Assembly (NCBI GenBank): GCA_949825045.1
Contig: OX463816.1
Location: forward strand, 14,193,579-14,257,578
Source of the DNA: Argyresthia goedartella
Lineage: Eukaryota > Arthropoda > Insecta > Lepidoptera > Argyresthiidae
DNA: 64,000 nucleotides
Direction of reading: 5' to 3'
Shown here: piece by piece, positions 51,701 to 61,075 of the stretch
Layout: the number at the start of each line of letters is the position of its first letter
Position numbering within the stretch: position 1 is the first letter of the stretch
The notes under the pieces: model-generated
What the model saw: only the letters and a program-made list of their open reading frames with translations
The model's database searches: none
Told to the model about the DNA's origin: nothing
Translations under genes and position numbers: made by a program

Positions 51701-51933
51701 TAATAATACCTTGGACACTATTTACACAAACTAGGATTCCCTGTATCTTGGATACTAGACAACGATAAACATACGTATATAGATAAATATTATACTTAGA
51801 TAGATAAACAAACATGAGTAAGATACAAACATCCGTTCTCATCAAACAAATATTTGCCCCCACCGGGAATCGAACCCGGGACTCTTGGCTTCGTAGGCAG
51901 GGTCACTGCCGTCACGGCCATTCAAGTCGTCAA
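51701..51933 (-). mobile_element. SINE family 2, copy c, inserted in a LINE
   Basis: On the minus strand GACGACTTGAATGGCCGTGA, B box GGGTTCGATTCCCGG, GATGAGAACGGATGTTTGTA, AGATACAGGGAATCCTAGTT. TGGGGCTAGATCAATG is missing (internal deletion) before GTAAATAGTGTCCAAGG. The flanks AATATTTTTA and AATATTTA look like a target duplication. Confidence 0.88.
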
Positions 51934-52092
51934 TATTTAGGGCCGTCTGCCATAATGCTAAGTGTGAACACATAAAAACGAAGATTCATACATCGTCGAA
52001 TAAAAGTAAAACAATTTGGAATATCATAAATAGAGAAGCAGGTAAAACAAAATCCTTACTTAAGATTGAACATAAACTAATAACTTTCAACG
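51934..52092 (+). pseudogene. LINE linker region, continuation after the SINE
   Basis: VCHNAKCEHIKTKIHTSSNK and SKTIWNIINREAGK continue the LINE frame between endonuclease and RT (S.NKSK..W..IN...GK). No RT follows. Confidence 0.7.
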
Positions 52093-52097
52093 ATTCA

Positions 52098-52460
52098 TTA
52101 TGGCTTTCAAGAGTGTTCTTCTACAACATCTTCGTTTGTACAAGTTGTATTCTGATTTCAATTCAATCCATTACTGTATCGACCAAGCATCGTTAAGTGA
52201 AACCGCCCACGGACGAAATAGAAGCTCCCAAAAGCTGTTTAAGCTCCCAGATTTCGAATCCGGAGCAGTTGAGCAACTCTTTTAATCATTCCGGCCTCCC
52301 AAAAATTTTACAAACTTTCTTCAATGTTATTAATGAAGTTTAAGGAAAGGCTTTGGCCTTTGTAAAAAAACCGTAATGAAGTAATCTAATCAGTTTTGAT
52401 TACGGAATACTGGTTGGAGTTTTCAAGAAACGCGTCGTCCTGTCAACGAGGGTTGGTAGA
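52098..52460 (+). repeat. Dispersed repeat Y, copy 2
   Basis: Uninterrupted counterpart of 36606-36918 and 37228-37285. It reads from CTTTCAAGAGTGTTCTTCTA to TTTTCAAGAAACGCGTCG. It abuts the LINE linker. Class unknown. Confidence 0.7.
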
Positions 52461-52601
52461 CTAAAGCGACAGGTGCATTCTTAAGTAATTTACCGTATAA
52501 TACATTTTGCAGTGGTATTTTTATTAGTGAACTTTTTTATCACCCAACCCCACGAGAAGGAGGGTAAAGTATGTATGTTTGTATGTATGTATATGCTACG
52601 T

Positions 52602-53085
52602 AGAACGTGTTTTTACTAGTTAAAACCAGTTTTTGCTAAGTGCCTTCGATAAAACTTGAATTTCCTAGTAATAACTAGAATTTAGTGATATAAATGAATG
52701 TAAAACTAGTATTAACTTAAACTGTGCTACAGTGAAAACACGTAATAGTGCACGTAAACACGTAAACGCGTTTTCAAAAGTCAAAACTAGTTGTAACTAC
52801 CTTAGTTAAAACTAGCATTTCCTAATAATAACTAGAATTTGGAGCTGAATTAGTTGCTATAGGTCACTTTCTGTCCGAAAACCAAAGATAGGTTGTGTTA
52901 GGTCACAACGTTATGCACAACCTGGATCCGAGTGAAGCGGAGCAGAGCGAGGCGATCCCATGAACTTTCACAGAACCATATTGGTTGCTTAATTGACAGT
53001 CATTTTCGACCAGCAGTAAATTCTAGTTTAACTAAGACACTAAGTCAAAACCTAGCTTTAACTAGTGAAAACGGGTTCTGACTGC
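52602..53085. mobile_element. Foldback element rich in AACTAG motifs
   Basis: The left part ACGTGTTTTTACTAGTTAAA, CTAAGTGCCTTCGATAAAAC matches the inverted right part (CCGTTTTCACTAGTTAAAGC, GACTTAGTGTCTTAGTTAAA). Internal AAAACTAG/CTAGTTTT words recur. No coding potential. Confidence 0.55.
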
Positions 53086-53089
53086 AACA

Positions 53090-53870
53090 TTATATACTAC
53101 TCCACCAAGCCGTAGGGGTATGTACAGGTCGGTGAACTAAAGCTGGCACGTTCAACGCATTCAGATGTTGCGCTTGTGCAGTGAATGTGAATACGCGAGC
53201 GGGGCGTGACGTTGCACTGCATGCCCATAAAGAATAGTATGTCTGTCTCTCTCGCGTGCTGTCAAACGCATAAGAATGAAGGAGACCGTTATTATTTTCC
53301 TTTTGCTACTGCTTATAAATAAAGAGTGATCTTTTTTGATTGTTTACCAATTTCGAGGTTAGAACAACATCATTCATTTTTTAACATTCTGTTAAGTGAA
53401 ATTGCATTATTGTGAATTCTGTGAACGTGCAAGCTTTTGTAACTGACCTGTAAATCTTGGCAGAAAATGCATGTTGTAAAAATTCAATATATATGTTTAT
53501 TCAAACCTACAAGAACTATACTCGTTACTACAAGAACGGATTATATGATTAAATCTCGTTACTGCAAGAACGGATTGAATGATTGGAAAATGAATGAAAG
53601 GTTATAGTAAAAATTAACATTGTAAAATGAATAGTGAATAAATTTGTCACCTTACGCCCATGTGACGGTAGCGAAACGGCCAAGCTACTTATTTTGACTA
53701 AGGTATAGAGTTTGTGAAGGTATGACTTGTAGAGTTCGGGCGTGTAGAGATAGAAACTTGGCTTTATAAGAAATCTGATAACTTTTTGACATTGCCAGCC
53801 ATATGGTCTCGTCTTGGCAACGTTTTACATGAAAATGTTTTTGGTGGGATTTATTTGTCACAAGGAGACC
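53090..53870. other. No gene seen
   Basis: No recognised element. An isolated plus-strand ACGGTAGCGAAACGG segment and AT-rich sequence are present. Confidence 0.35.
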
Positions 53871-53876
53871 CTAAAG

Positions 53877-54287
53877 TTACACGGGCCGCATCAGACGAGA
53901 TAGAGTTACGCGACAGAAAGGGAGGCAACATGCAGGTGAATATGCGATGCCCGTGCGTCGCGCTATGCACGATAAATTGTACTCTATAGCGTTGCAGCAA
54001 GAGTCGCTATTTAGTTGAATGGTTTTGCTGAGTGTCCCATCTGTTCCCAACTCTTTATTAATCTGTGCCAAAGGGCCCTCTCTCGCACCTGCCTCGGAAG
54101 TAATATCTGCGATAGTGCACAAAATGATGCAGGGAATTTTAACCTCTTGAATACCACCGGCGTTTGAAAACGCCACTTTTCCGTTACAGATTTTAAAATT
54201 TATTACCATGGCATAAGGTTCAAAATCGCGACCCGTCCCAACTACTCTCGGTATTTGAGAGGTTAAAGAAAGATCCTCCAACACCAA
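53877..54287 (-). CDS. Unrecognised 136-codon ORF
   Basis: Begins MVLEDLSLTSQIPRVVGTGR. The middle is VINFKICNGKVAFSNAGGIQ and EVKIPCIILCTIADITSEAG. The end is Cys-rich (PACCLPFCRVTLSRL). Amino-acid use is balanced and the length is unusual for random AT-rich DNA, but I cannot place it in a family. It lies on the opposite strand just upstream of the DIRS RT fragment and may be part of a decayed element. Confidence 0.25.
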   Translation of the reverse strand: MVLEDLSLTSQIPRVVGTGRDFEPYAMVINFKICNGKVAFSNAGGIQEVKIPCIILCTIADITSEAGAREGPLAQINKELGTDGTLSKTIQLNSDSCCNAIEYNLSCIARRTGIAYSPACCLPFCRVTLSRLMRPV

Positions 54288-54338
54288 GTTTCATTTCCTC
54301 ACTTTTTCCGTTGGCGAAAACAGACGGGTGAGCTCGTC

Positions 54339-54767
54339 CAATATTCGTATAATTTGAAGGCATTTGTGATCACGCAACAGTTTCGGTGAATAAATATGTA
54401 CCGGATTCCCGATTTTATAAAGCGTCAAGATTGGCTATGCATAGTAGACCTTCCCAAGCGTAATTCCATCTCAAAAGCTCACAGGTGATACATTCGGCTT
54501 GTCTTCAATCAGGAACTGTTAGAAATGACATGTCTACCATTCGGTCTATGCATGGCACGACAAATCTTAAGAGAGCAAAATGTAAGTATCGTTATTTATC
54601 TAGACGACTTTCTGATCGGCCATCAGAATGCCAATGTTTTAAAAGATCACGTCAAACAAACGATCGACACGTTACGGTACCTTGGGTGGCAGATACATCA
54701 CGAAACATCAATGGCGACCCCGCAAAAAAGCATAGGTAGAGTAGAGACAAACAATTTCGTCTGCTAA
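54339..54767 (+). pseudogene. DIRS-type retrotransposon reverse transcriptase fragment
   Basis: One frame, with stops near 54390 and 54485, carries YRIPDFIKRQDWLCIVDLPK, RLVFNQELLEMTCLPFGL, LREQNVSIVIYLDDFLIGHQ and LRYLGWQIHHETSMATPQKS. MTCLPFGL...LR......V.YLDDFL.A.Q and L..LGW..N..KS...P resemble DIRS1-like RTs. About 18 residues between FGL and LREQ are missing in frame. YLDD is kept. No tyrosine recombinase or RNase H is joined. Confidence 0.7.
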
Positions 54768-54769
54768 GT

Positions 54770-54825
54770 ATATCTAAAAAATATCTACAGTATTAAAGAA
54801 ATTTTGACTCGACTTGACTTGACTT
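54770..54825 (+). mobile_element. LINE family K, 3' terminus (copy 5)
   Basis: AAATATCTACAGTATTAAAG then TTTTGACTCGACTTGACTTG. It matches the extreme 3' end of the other family K copies. The tail unit is TTGAC. Confidence 0.6.
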
Positions 54826-54920
54826 GATCCATTATTCGACTTCATAGCCATGATTAGTGGCAGCTTGCGCTGCCCCTTATAACAGGGCTCGTTGATTACT
54901 CTATAAATATATATATACAT

Positions 54921-54978
54921 CGAAATCGGTTGGACCACTATATATATATATATATATATAGTGGTCCAACCGATTTCG
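54921..54978. repeat. 58-bp perfect palindrome with (TA)n centre
   Basis: CGAAATCGGTTGGACCAC (54921-54938), a TA run of 22 bp, then the exact complement 54961-54978. Probably two LINE 3' ends meeting tail to tail. Confidence 0.9.
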
Positions 54979-55320
54979 GCCACTTCATGAGCTTTGAACT
55001 CGCTCGTGTGCTCGCATGTGGCTAGTGAAGCCAATCTTCCTTGTGAAGATCCTCGCGCATTGCGGGCATGTGAGAACACCATTAATATAATTATAATGAG
55101 TTAGCGCAGGTGGTCGGGCTTTTAACACATCGCGCTTGGTGTCGAGCTCGGCGCGCCGGTGAATTTCAAAGTCACGGACTTTGGTTTTAACCAAAGCCCT
55201 CCACTCGGGTCTGAGGGCGGCTTGCTTCTCCCACTGGGAAGTCTCTATGCCGCACCTCTAGTCATGCATTAGGGCGCCTAATATATGCCTCGCCCGGAGC
55301 CCCAACATGGCTGGGGTTGA
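54979..55320 (-). pseudogene. LINE ORF2 C-terminus with C2H2 finger
   Basis: The minus strand encodes ETSQWEKQAALRPEWRALVK, VRDFEIHRRAELDTKRDVLK and LTCPQCARIFTRKIGFTSHM, ending AHERVQSS and a stop. CPQC...H..RAH is one C2H2 zinc finger. A W..A..RP.WR....K....E..R linker followed by C..C.R.F...IG...H..TH is the C-terminal tail of some LINE proteins. A stop at ~55262 and the lack of RT show it is a remnant. Confidence 0.65.
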
Positions 55321-55693
55321 TGGGGCCTGGTTGATGTCGAATTCCATGACCATACCCAGAGACGACGAAGGCCTTGAAAACTTTGATTTTCTCCCGTTTA
55401 CAATGTGTACGAGTGATTATTAGACAGTCTTAGAGGAGACTGAAAACATGGCTAGGTTTGACGATGATGAGGGTACACAAAAAAAAACATTTTTTTTAAA
55501 ATAGTGCAGAAAACATTTTCAGAAAAACCACGTGTTTATGTTATATAACTTTGTTTACAAAATTAATTCCTTCCCTATCCTCCATCAATCAACTTTCCCG
55601 GATCAAATCAGATCAGAATCAAATTCCAGAAGGTGTAACTAACAGTTCGGAACACAATTGGGCTACATTTTCATTTATATTCCCTTTAACTCC

Positions 55694-56078
55694 CTTTATC
55701 TACACACGTATCATAAACCCTCTTTACTGCGTCCAAAAACCGCACGTTACGACCAGCATAATGATAAACTTCTTGGTAAAAACTCATTTCTAATCCGAAT
55801 ATTGATCATTATGACCATAATGTACAAAAAATTGTCAAATTATGACATTCAAATTTCGAACGCCGACGCTCGCCTGCGTGCCGCCCCTAGTTTGTCTGTG
55901 AATGGTACTACTGAACAAGCTAAACAACTGCAGAGCAAGGATCAATGCCACAATGCCGGGCGAACATGCGGTTCCTGAACACATCAAAAAGAGCTTATGA
56001 AATGTGTATAGATAAACTAGTGTATGTAACTGCACATTATTAGGCATTAAAACTCTCGAGTGATATTATTATAAAACC
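55694..56078 (-). repeat. Dispersed repeat X, copy 2
   Basis: Inverted counterpart of 24713-25100. It contains ~20 extra bases (GAACGCCGACGCTCGCC region). Otherwise the block order is identical. Confidence 0.7.
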
Positions 56079-56079
56079 C

Positions 56080-56660
56080 ACTCTCTAGTATTAATGCCCT
56101 CCATTATGTAGCAGTCGTATAAACTACTATTTTATCATCATCAGCAATCAGCCCACATTCGCTTATTGCTAGGTATAGGCCGATTCTTTATTATCTGTAA
56201 GTCTGATTATTGCTCTATTTGTGACTTTCAACACCACAGGTGAAGGTACCTTGTTGTCGGTATGGAGTTATGCATACCTCGAAAATTTGTTACTGATAAG
56301 CTATAAATAGTCTCTGAAGTTTTGCAGATCCGGAGATAACATTTTTGAAAGTTTTGTCGAACATTATAAAGAAATAAGACATCGCCTGTAAATAATTGGT
56401 ATTAAATAATGGGACCACAATGTAACAAACCAAAAGTCACACATTTTTTATCTGAGGGTAAGACAAAACAAAAATAAAACATTTAGTTTTATTTCACACA
56501 ACATCGATTATCTCCGAAACTAGAAACAGCCCTAAGGTACCTTTTCTTGTGGAACATCATATTTATTGTCTTTTTCTTTAATTATGTCTCTGCTACACCG
56601 TATGGGAAAAGAAGTGATGCTATGTATGTGTGTTTGTTTATTATGTTCTTTTTTTATGTT
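56080..56660. other. No gene seen; SINE family 3 scrap
   Basis: ACACCGTATGGGAAAAGAAG at 56596 is a short plus-oriented scrap of SINE family 3. The rest is AT-rich without features. Confidence 0.4.
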
Positions 56661-56666
56661 TGTAAA

Positions 56667-56935
56667 GCAGGGATGTCACCAATGTCATTTTTTTGAATGC
56701 GAATGCGAATTTTAAGAGAGCGAATGTGCTAACGCGATTGCGATTGTTAAGGTATCATCATTTAAAAATCTAAGATTACCTAAAATCATCGTTTTTATTA
56801 CGGGCTTACTTAGATTAGTCAGACACAGTGATTAAATGATTATATAATGAGTCGACTTGCAAACATTCGCATTCGCATAACATTCGCATCGTTTTACACG
56901 AATGCAAATGCGAATATTCGTGCCACCCTGATGTA
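56667..56935. mobile_element. Small MITE with GAATGCGAAT-rich termini
   Basis: CAGGGATGTCACCAATGTCA then GAATGCGAATGCGAAT on the left. The right end inverted is CAGGGTGGCACGAATATTCG then CATTTGCATTCG. Length ~265 bp, non-coding. CAGGG(A/T)G ends would fit an hAT-type origin. Confidence 0.45.
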
Positions 56936-56939
56936 GTAC

Positions 56940-57555
56940 AGTGCAATTTTTGGTTGTTTAGGTTTAGGTTTTTAGAGCAGGCTTCGGCTATTTCAGGAAG
57001 CATCCATACGAAATATTACTACTGGCCTCCTCTGCAGAAACTTTTACTAGGTAGTAAAAAAAAGTTAAGTCAATAAGCAAATAAAAAATAATTATATAAA
57101 ATAAGCTTGCACATTGTGATTGAATTGGTTGAACCTTTTAATACTTGTATCGACAGCGGCGACAAGGTCATGCGTGCTGATATTCTCTTTACATCTCTGT
57201 GGTAGATATTCGTATTGACGGATTAAACCAATTTGGTTTCAAATAATATCTAATGTACTTTCTAAATATTATTTCGGATTAAGTATTGTTTTTACTGATA
57301 TTTTTATTCACTATTAATTCATATTTATTATCGTGAGAATTATGATAAAGAGAAAACATAATGAATCGATAATCGAAGTTTTGTTTTTGTTTTTACTTAG
57401 TTTAGGATACTATAGGTCTATATGTTCTATACTATATTTCAACTCAAAAATAATGTACATGATGACCGTTTGTATCTAAATAAATAATTAAGCTTTACCT
57501 CATTCTGTAATCTTTTTCTGATTGAGGACGTGGTTATCAGAGCCTTTTATGTCAT
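56940..57555. other. No gene seen
   Basis: AT-rich sequence without recognised features. Confidence 0.4.
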
Positions 57556-57560
57556 AAATT

Positions 57561-57780
57561 GACGATCTCTGTGGTATAGCGGTCGAGGCTGTGCTTTCCA
57601 TGCGAGAGGCCCCGGGTTTGAATCCTCGCTGGGGAGGAAGAGACAATAATCACCCCCTCCCCCAGGACTTGGACGTTTACATGTTTTTGACGTCGCTGTT
57701 TCTAGTTCCCCCGACACAGGGTATCCTAGTGTGGGGCCAAAAGCAATGTATGCACCTGTATGTAAATGTTATGTTATGAT
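57561..57780 (+). mobile_element. SINE family 1, copy d
   Basis: GACGATCTCTGTGGTATAGC, GGGTTTGAATCCTCGCTGGG, GACTTGGACGTTTACATG, CCGACACAGGGTATCCTAGT and GTGGGGCCAAAAGCAATGTA, tail GTAAATGTTATGTTATG. Full length. Confidence 0.9.
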
Positions 57781-58053
57781 ACAAAAAATATGAAATCCTG
57801 AATATTAAAATCTGGCATATTCACCATTAAGACGCCGCAAAACAGACTTTCATAAATCTCCAGTTACGCAAAATACGAGTCTTATAGCAGTTATTTTGTA
57901 AGTACCATAAAGCTACCTATAGCTTGATCATGAGTGTCGGCAGGGATTCGTGAACATTTAAACGCAATTTGATTATTTTTGCTCGATGGCAAAGTCCCAC
58001 AAAATTTGTTTTCACGATATATTTTATTTAAATTTCACACCAATTTGAATATA

Positions 58054-58839
58054 CCTAGTCGGTCCTTAAGTTCTGTCACAAGGTTTTTGATAGATAAAAC
58101 TCAGCAATAAACTTTTTCTTATTCGAATTATACATGATTAAAAAGCTTATTTTATACGAATCAAATTGCAATACAATACATTTTGTACGATTATCGCAAT
58201 ATGACAAAAAACCTTATAACTTGAGACAATCGCGAACCCAAAACACGCCGCAACTGACAAAAATACCACTTACCACAAATTTAATAAAAAAAACAGTGTT
58301 CCAGATAACCAACAAGGTTTTTTTTATTTATTCTGAAACCTCGATTTTAGACCATGCTTAACAACTAGCATTTGATTTTCTGTTAGCTTTCAGTTCCAAC
58401 TGCTCCCAAAAAGAACTTTACGTACTTTTTACGTTTTCAGAAAAACGTATAAAAATGATCTTGTGGGCAACAAGTTCACTATGTAAAATGTGAATATGAA
58501 AATTAGTTTTACCCAGACTTAGTTATCTTATGCTTCAAAATGAAGGTAACGGGTTCAGGGAGGGTTCTGACTAAAATCTCACGTAAGTTTGAAAGGTTTA
58601 AAGAGTCATGAAAAGATAAAGTGAATCACGTCCGTATTTTTGATTGGGTAAAAAAGTGCAAAATATCTGAAGAAACTAGCATTTGTGTAATATGGCTTTA
58701 AGCATTTAAATCCAATAATCGTTCTAATTTATCAGTATTTAATGAGCTATCAAACCATATATATTATTAAATAAAATAAAACTTGGTATTATTTACTATG
58801 CGGCAAAATATTTGTCACAGAACTTATGGACCGACTACT
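58054..58839. mobile_element. Non-autonomous Tc1/mariner-type element related to maT by its ends
   Basis: Inverted ends TAGTCGGTCCTTAAGTTCTG and TAGTCGGTCCATAAGTTCTG, both followed by TCACAA. TA flanks both sides. 786 bp, no transposase motif. The inner part of the ends (AAGTTCTGTCACA) is identical to the ends of the maT element at 28621-29928. Confidence 0.75.
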
Positions 58840-58971
58840 TATAATTGTTATTTATTTAGTCGCCAAAATGGATGGATGTCCACCAAATTGTGTTTGGATA
58901 AATGATCACCAAACTTCTTTTTATGTTTTGTGTACTTACGTTTATGTTTTAAGTATTTTTTGTTGTTCTTA

Positions 58972-59070
58972 CATGTTCAACCTAACACGAAGGATAAAGG
59001 GGGCTTCGCTTCGCTCACCCCCTTTACCCTTCACCTAAGCTACCGCAGTATTTTGCCCAGATATTTTCTG
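58972..59070 (-). repeat. Stem-loop repeat, copy 3
   Basis: Stem 58989-59003 (GAAGGATAAAGGGGG) pairs with 59018-59032 (CCCCCTTTACCCTTC), one A-C mismatch. The loop on the minus strand is TGAGCGAAGCGAAG. Flanks match copy 2 in inverted orientation. Confidence 0.8.
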
Positions 59071-59074
59071 CAAC

Positions 59075-59675
59075 TTTTGGTGGTCATTTAGCCATTTTGG
59101 GTAGGAAAAAAATATTTTGGTGGTAATTATATTTGTTGCCATACTTAACTGGCAGCCCGCGGCGCGGCTTCGCAACGCGTTTTTCGTATTCTCATAGTTC
59201 CCCATCATAAAACTATTCGTTTATCGTTTTAGAGGCACCTTCATGGATTTGTGAATTCCATATCGAAACTATCAGCCAGTTGTTTAGCATAATACGCATC
59301 AGACCTCAGATTAACGAAACTCTTTGCTTACAAACTGTATGGATCGCAATGTATAAGTTCCGCTACCGACAAAGAGGTTGAATTTAGTTAATTAACTAAT
59401 CAACGATGAAAGAGTTTGTGTGATGCTAGATATATTATTACGCCATTTAGCGAGTGACTGAAAATATTTTTCGATTTTTTGGCTGTTTCATTGCGTTTTA
59501 TCAAAACCTCCTTTGGACTGAGGAGAATAACCATTGGTCTGTCACGTAATCAAATATGATCGCGTAAAAAAGGGCCTGTCTGTCACGTAATCAAATATGA
59601 CCACGGTCTGAAGTAGGCATATAAAACCATTTGGTTTTAATTTGGATTTAGTAAGACTAACGTACAGCAAATCAT
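59075..59675. other. No gene seen; 33-bp direct duplication
   Basis: CTGTCACGTAATCAAATATG occurs at 59538 and 59580, a short direct duplication. Otherwise featureless. Confidence 0.4.
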
Positions 59676-59679
59676 TTTT

Positions 59680-60070
59680 AGGGACCTTATTACTATGCTT
59701 CCGCTGTCCGTCCGTCTGTCCGACCGACCGTCTGTCACCAGGCTGTATCTCATGAACCGTGATAGTAAGACAGATAAAATTTTCACAGGTAGATGATGTA
59801 TTTCTGTTGCCGCTATAACAACAAATACTAAAAAATAGAATAAAATAAATATTTAAGGGGGCTCCCATACAACAATTATTTCAATACCACATACAAACTT
59901 ATGAATGCACCTGGTTACGTACATGGAGTGTGAAAGTAGCCGCACCAATAACTTTATAAACAACATTTTGCTATGTAAAATCCCAACTATTCACTCCACA
60001 CCATCCCTACCATTGTACGGTGGTACGGAAACCTTCGTGCGTCAGTTAGGCTCGCACTTGACCGGTTTTA
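59680..60070 (+). repeat. GGTTCCG-type repeat, copy near full length
   Basis: GGGACCTTATTACTATGCTT, CCGTCCGTCTGTCC, CACCAGGCTGTATCTCATGA, TTGCCGCTATAACAACAAAT, GGGGGCTCCCATACAACAAT, ATGCACCTGGTTACGTACAT and GGCTCGCACTTGACCGG. Closely similar to 71-490. A (GATA)n run follows at 60082. Confidence 0.8.
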
Positions 60071-60469
60071 TTATAAGTATAGAATAGATAGATAGATGAA
60101 GAAGAGCCTTCATCTCGGTGAAACCTATTCTCTAAGAAAAGTTTAAGTTTTATGCTCTCTTGCTATTGCTAAAGTTGCATGCAGTCGGCCTGCGGTGCTG
60201 AAAGTTCAGATGAATATTAAAATGAAGATATTCTCATAACATTATACCAGTTGAAATTGCTTTTATTATATTCTAGTTTATTTTTACTCGGCTTTGTTCT
60301 GTAACTGTCAAAAGCTAAAATGAGATGGAATAGCTATTTTGGTGTAGTAACTACGAAATTTATCAATCATTCAATCAATAAGGTCAAAATGTATAAAATC
60401 TGAATAAATCATGTTTCAAAATTCATAATTATGCATTATGTTCGAAAAACATACAAACATAAACAAACC

Positions 60470-60765
60470 TTGCGTCACGCCTTTTCCCATGCGGTGTGGC
60501 AGAGGCACAATTGTGCCCACATTGAGCCAGTTACTCAATACTCCATTTTGCGTAATAGGGGGCTAGCCCGTCGCCGCAGCTATGGAGTAATGAAGGTTTT
60601 CTCACGATGTTTTTCCATCACCGTTAGAAGGTCCGTATATTGTGCGCTTGCTGAAGCGGTAATAATCATATTGTACTTAAGATAAATTTATTATCTCATT
60701 GGTACATGGTCAGGAATCGAACCTGCATCATTTGTGTGAAACCCTTCGACAACGTAGCTCGAAAT
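60470..60765 (-). mobile_element. SINE family 3, longest copy with tRNA-like head
   Basis: On the minus strand ATGATGCAGGTTCGATTCCT contains a B box. Downstream are AAAACATCGTGAGAAAACC and AGTATTGAGTAACTGGCTCA, then CATGGGAAAAGGCGTGACGC. The AAAACATCGTGAG word is, from memory, frequent in moth genomes. The A box is unclear. Confidence 0.6.
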
Positions 60766-61075
60766 ACATGCTGACAATATATATATATAAAATCGAAACA
60801 CATAATACTTAGAAGGCATAACAATCAAAATCCAGAAATCACGAAATGAACAAGCACAATAAAATTATAATATTTTTATTATTTTCTTGGTCCGATCAAA
60901 TAGCTTTTGTAGCGACAATTATTTAGAATGATGTCCGTAAATTATGGCTATACCATACCTCTATTTCACCTAGTAGAATAAGCTATTTTTCCAAAAAATA
61001 CTGAATTGTCCCTTTTTATAATATTGAACAACTTATAGTTATTTATTATTATATTATTTATATATTACATGTGAA

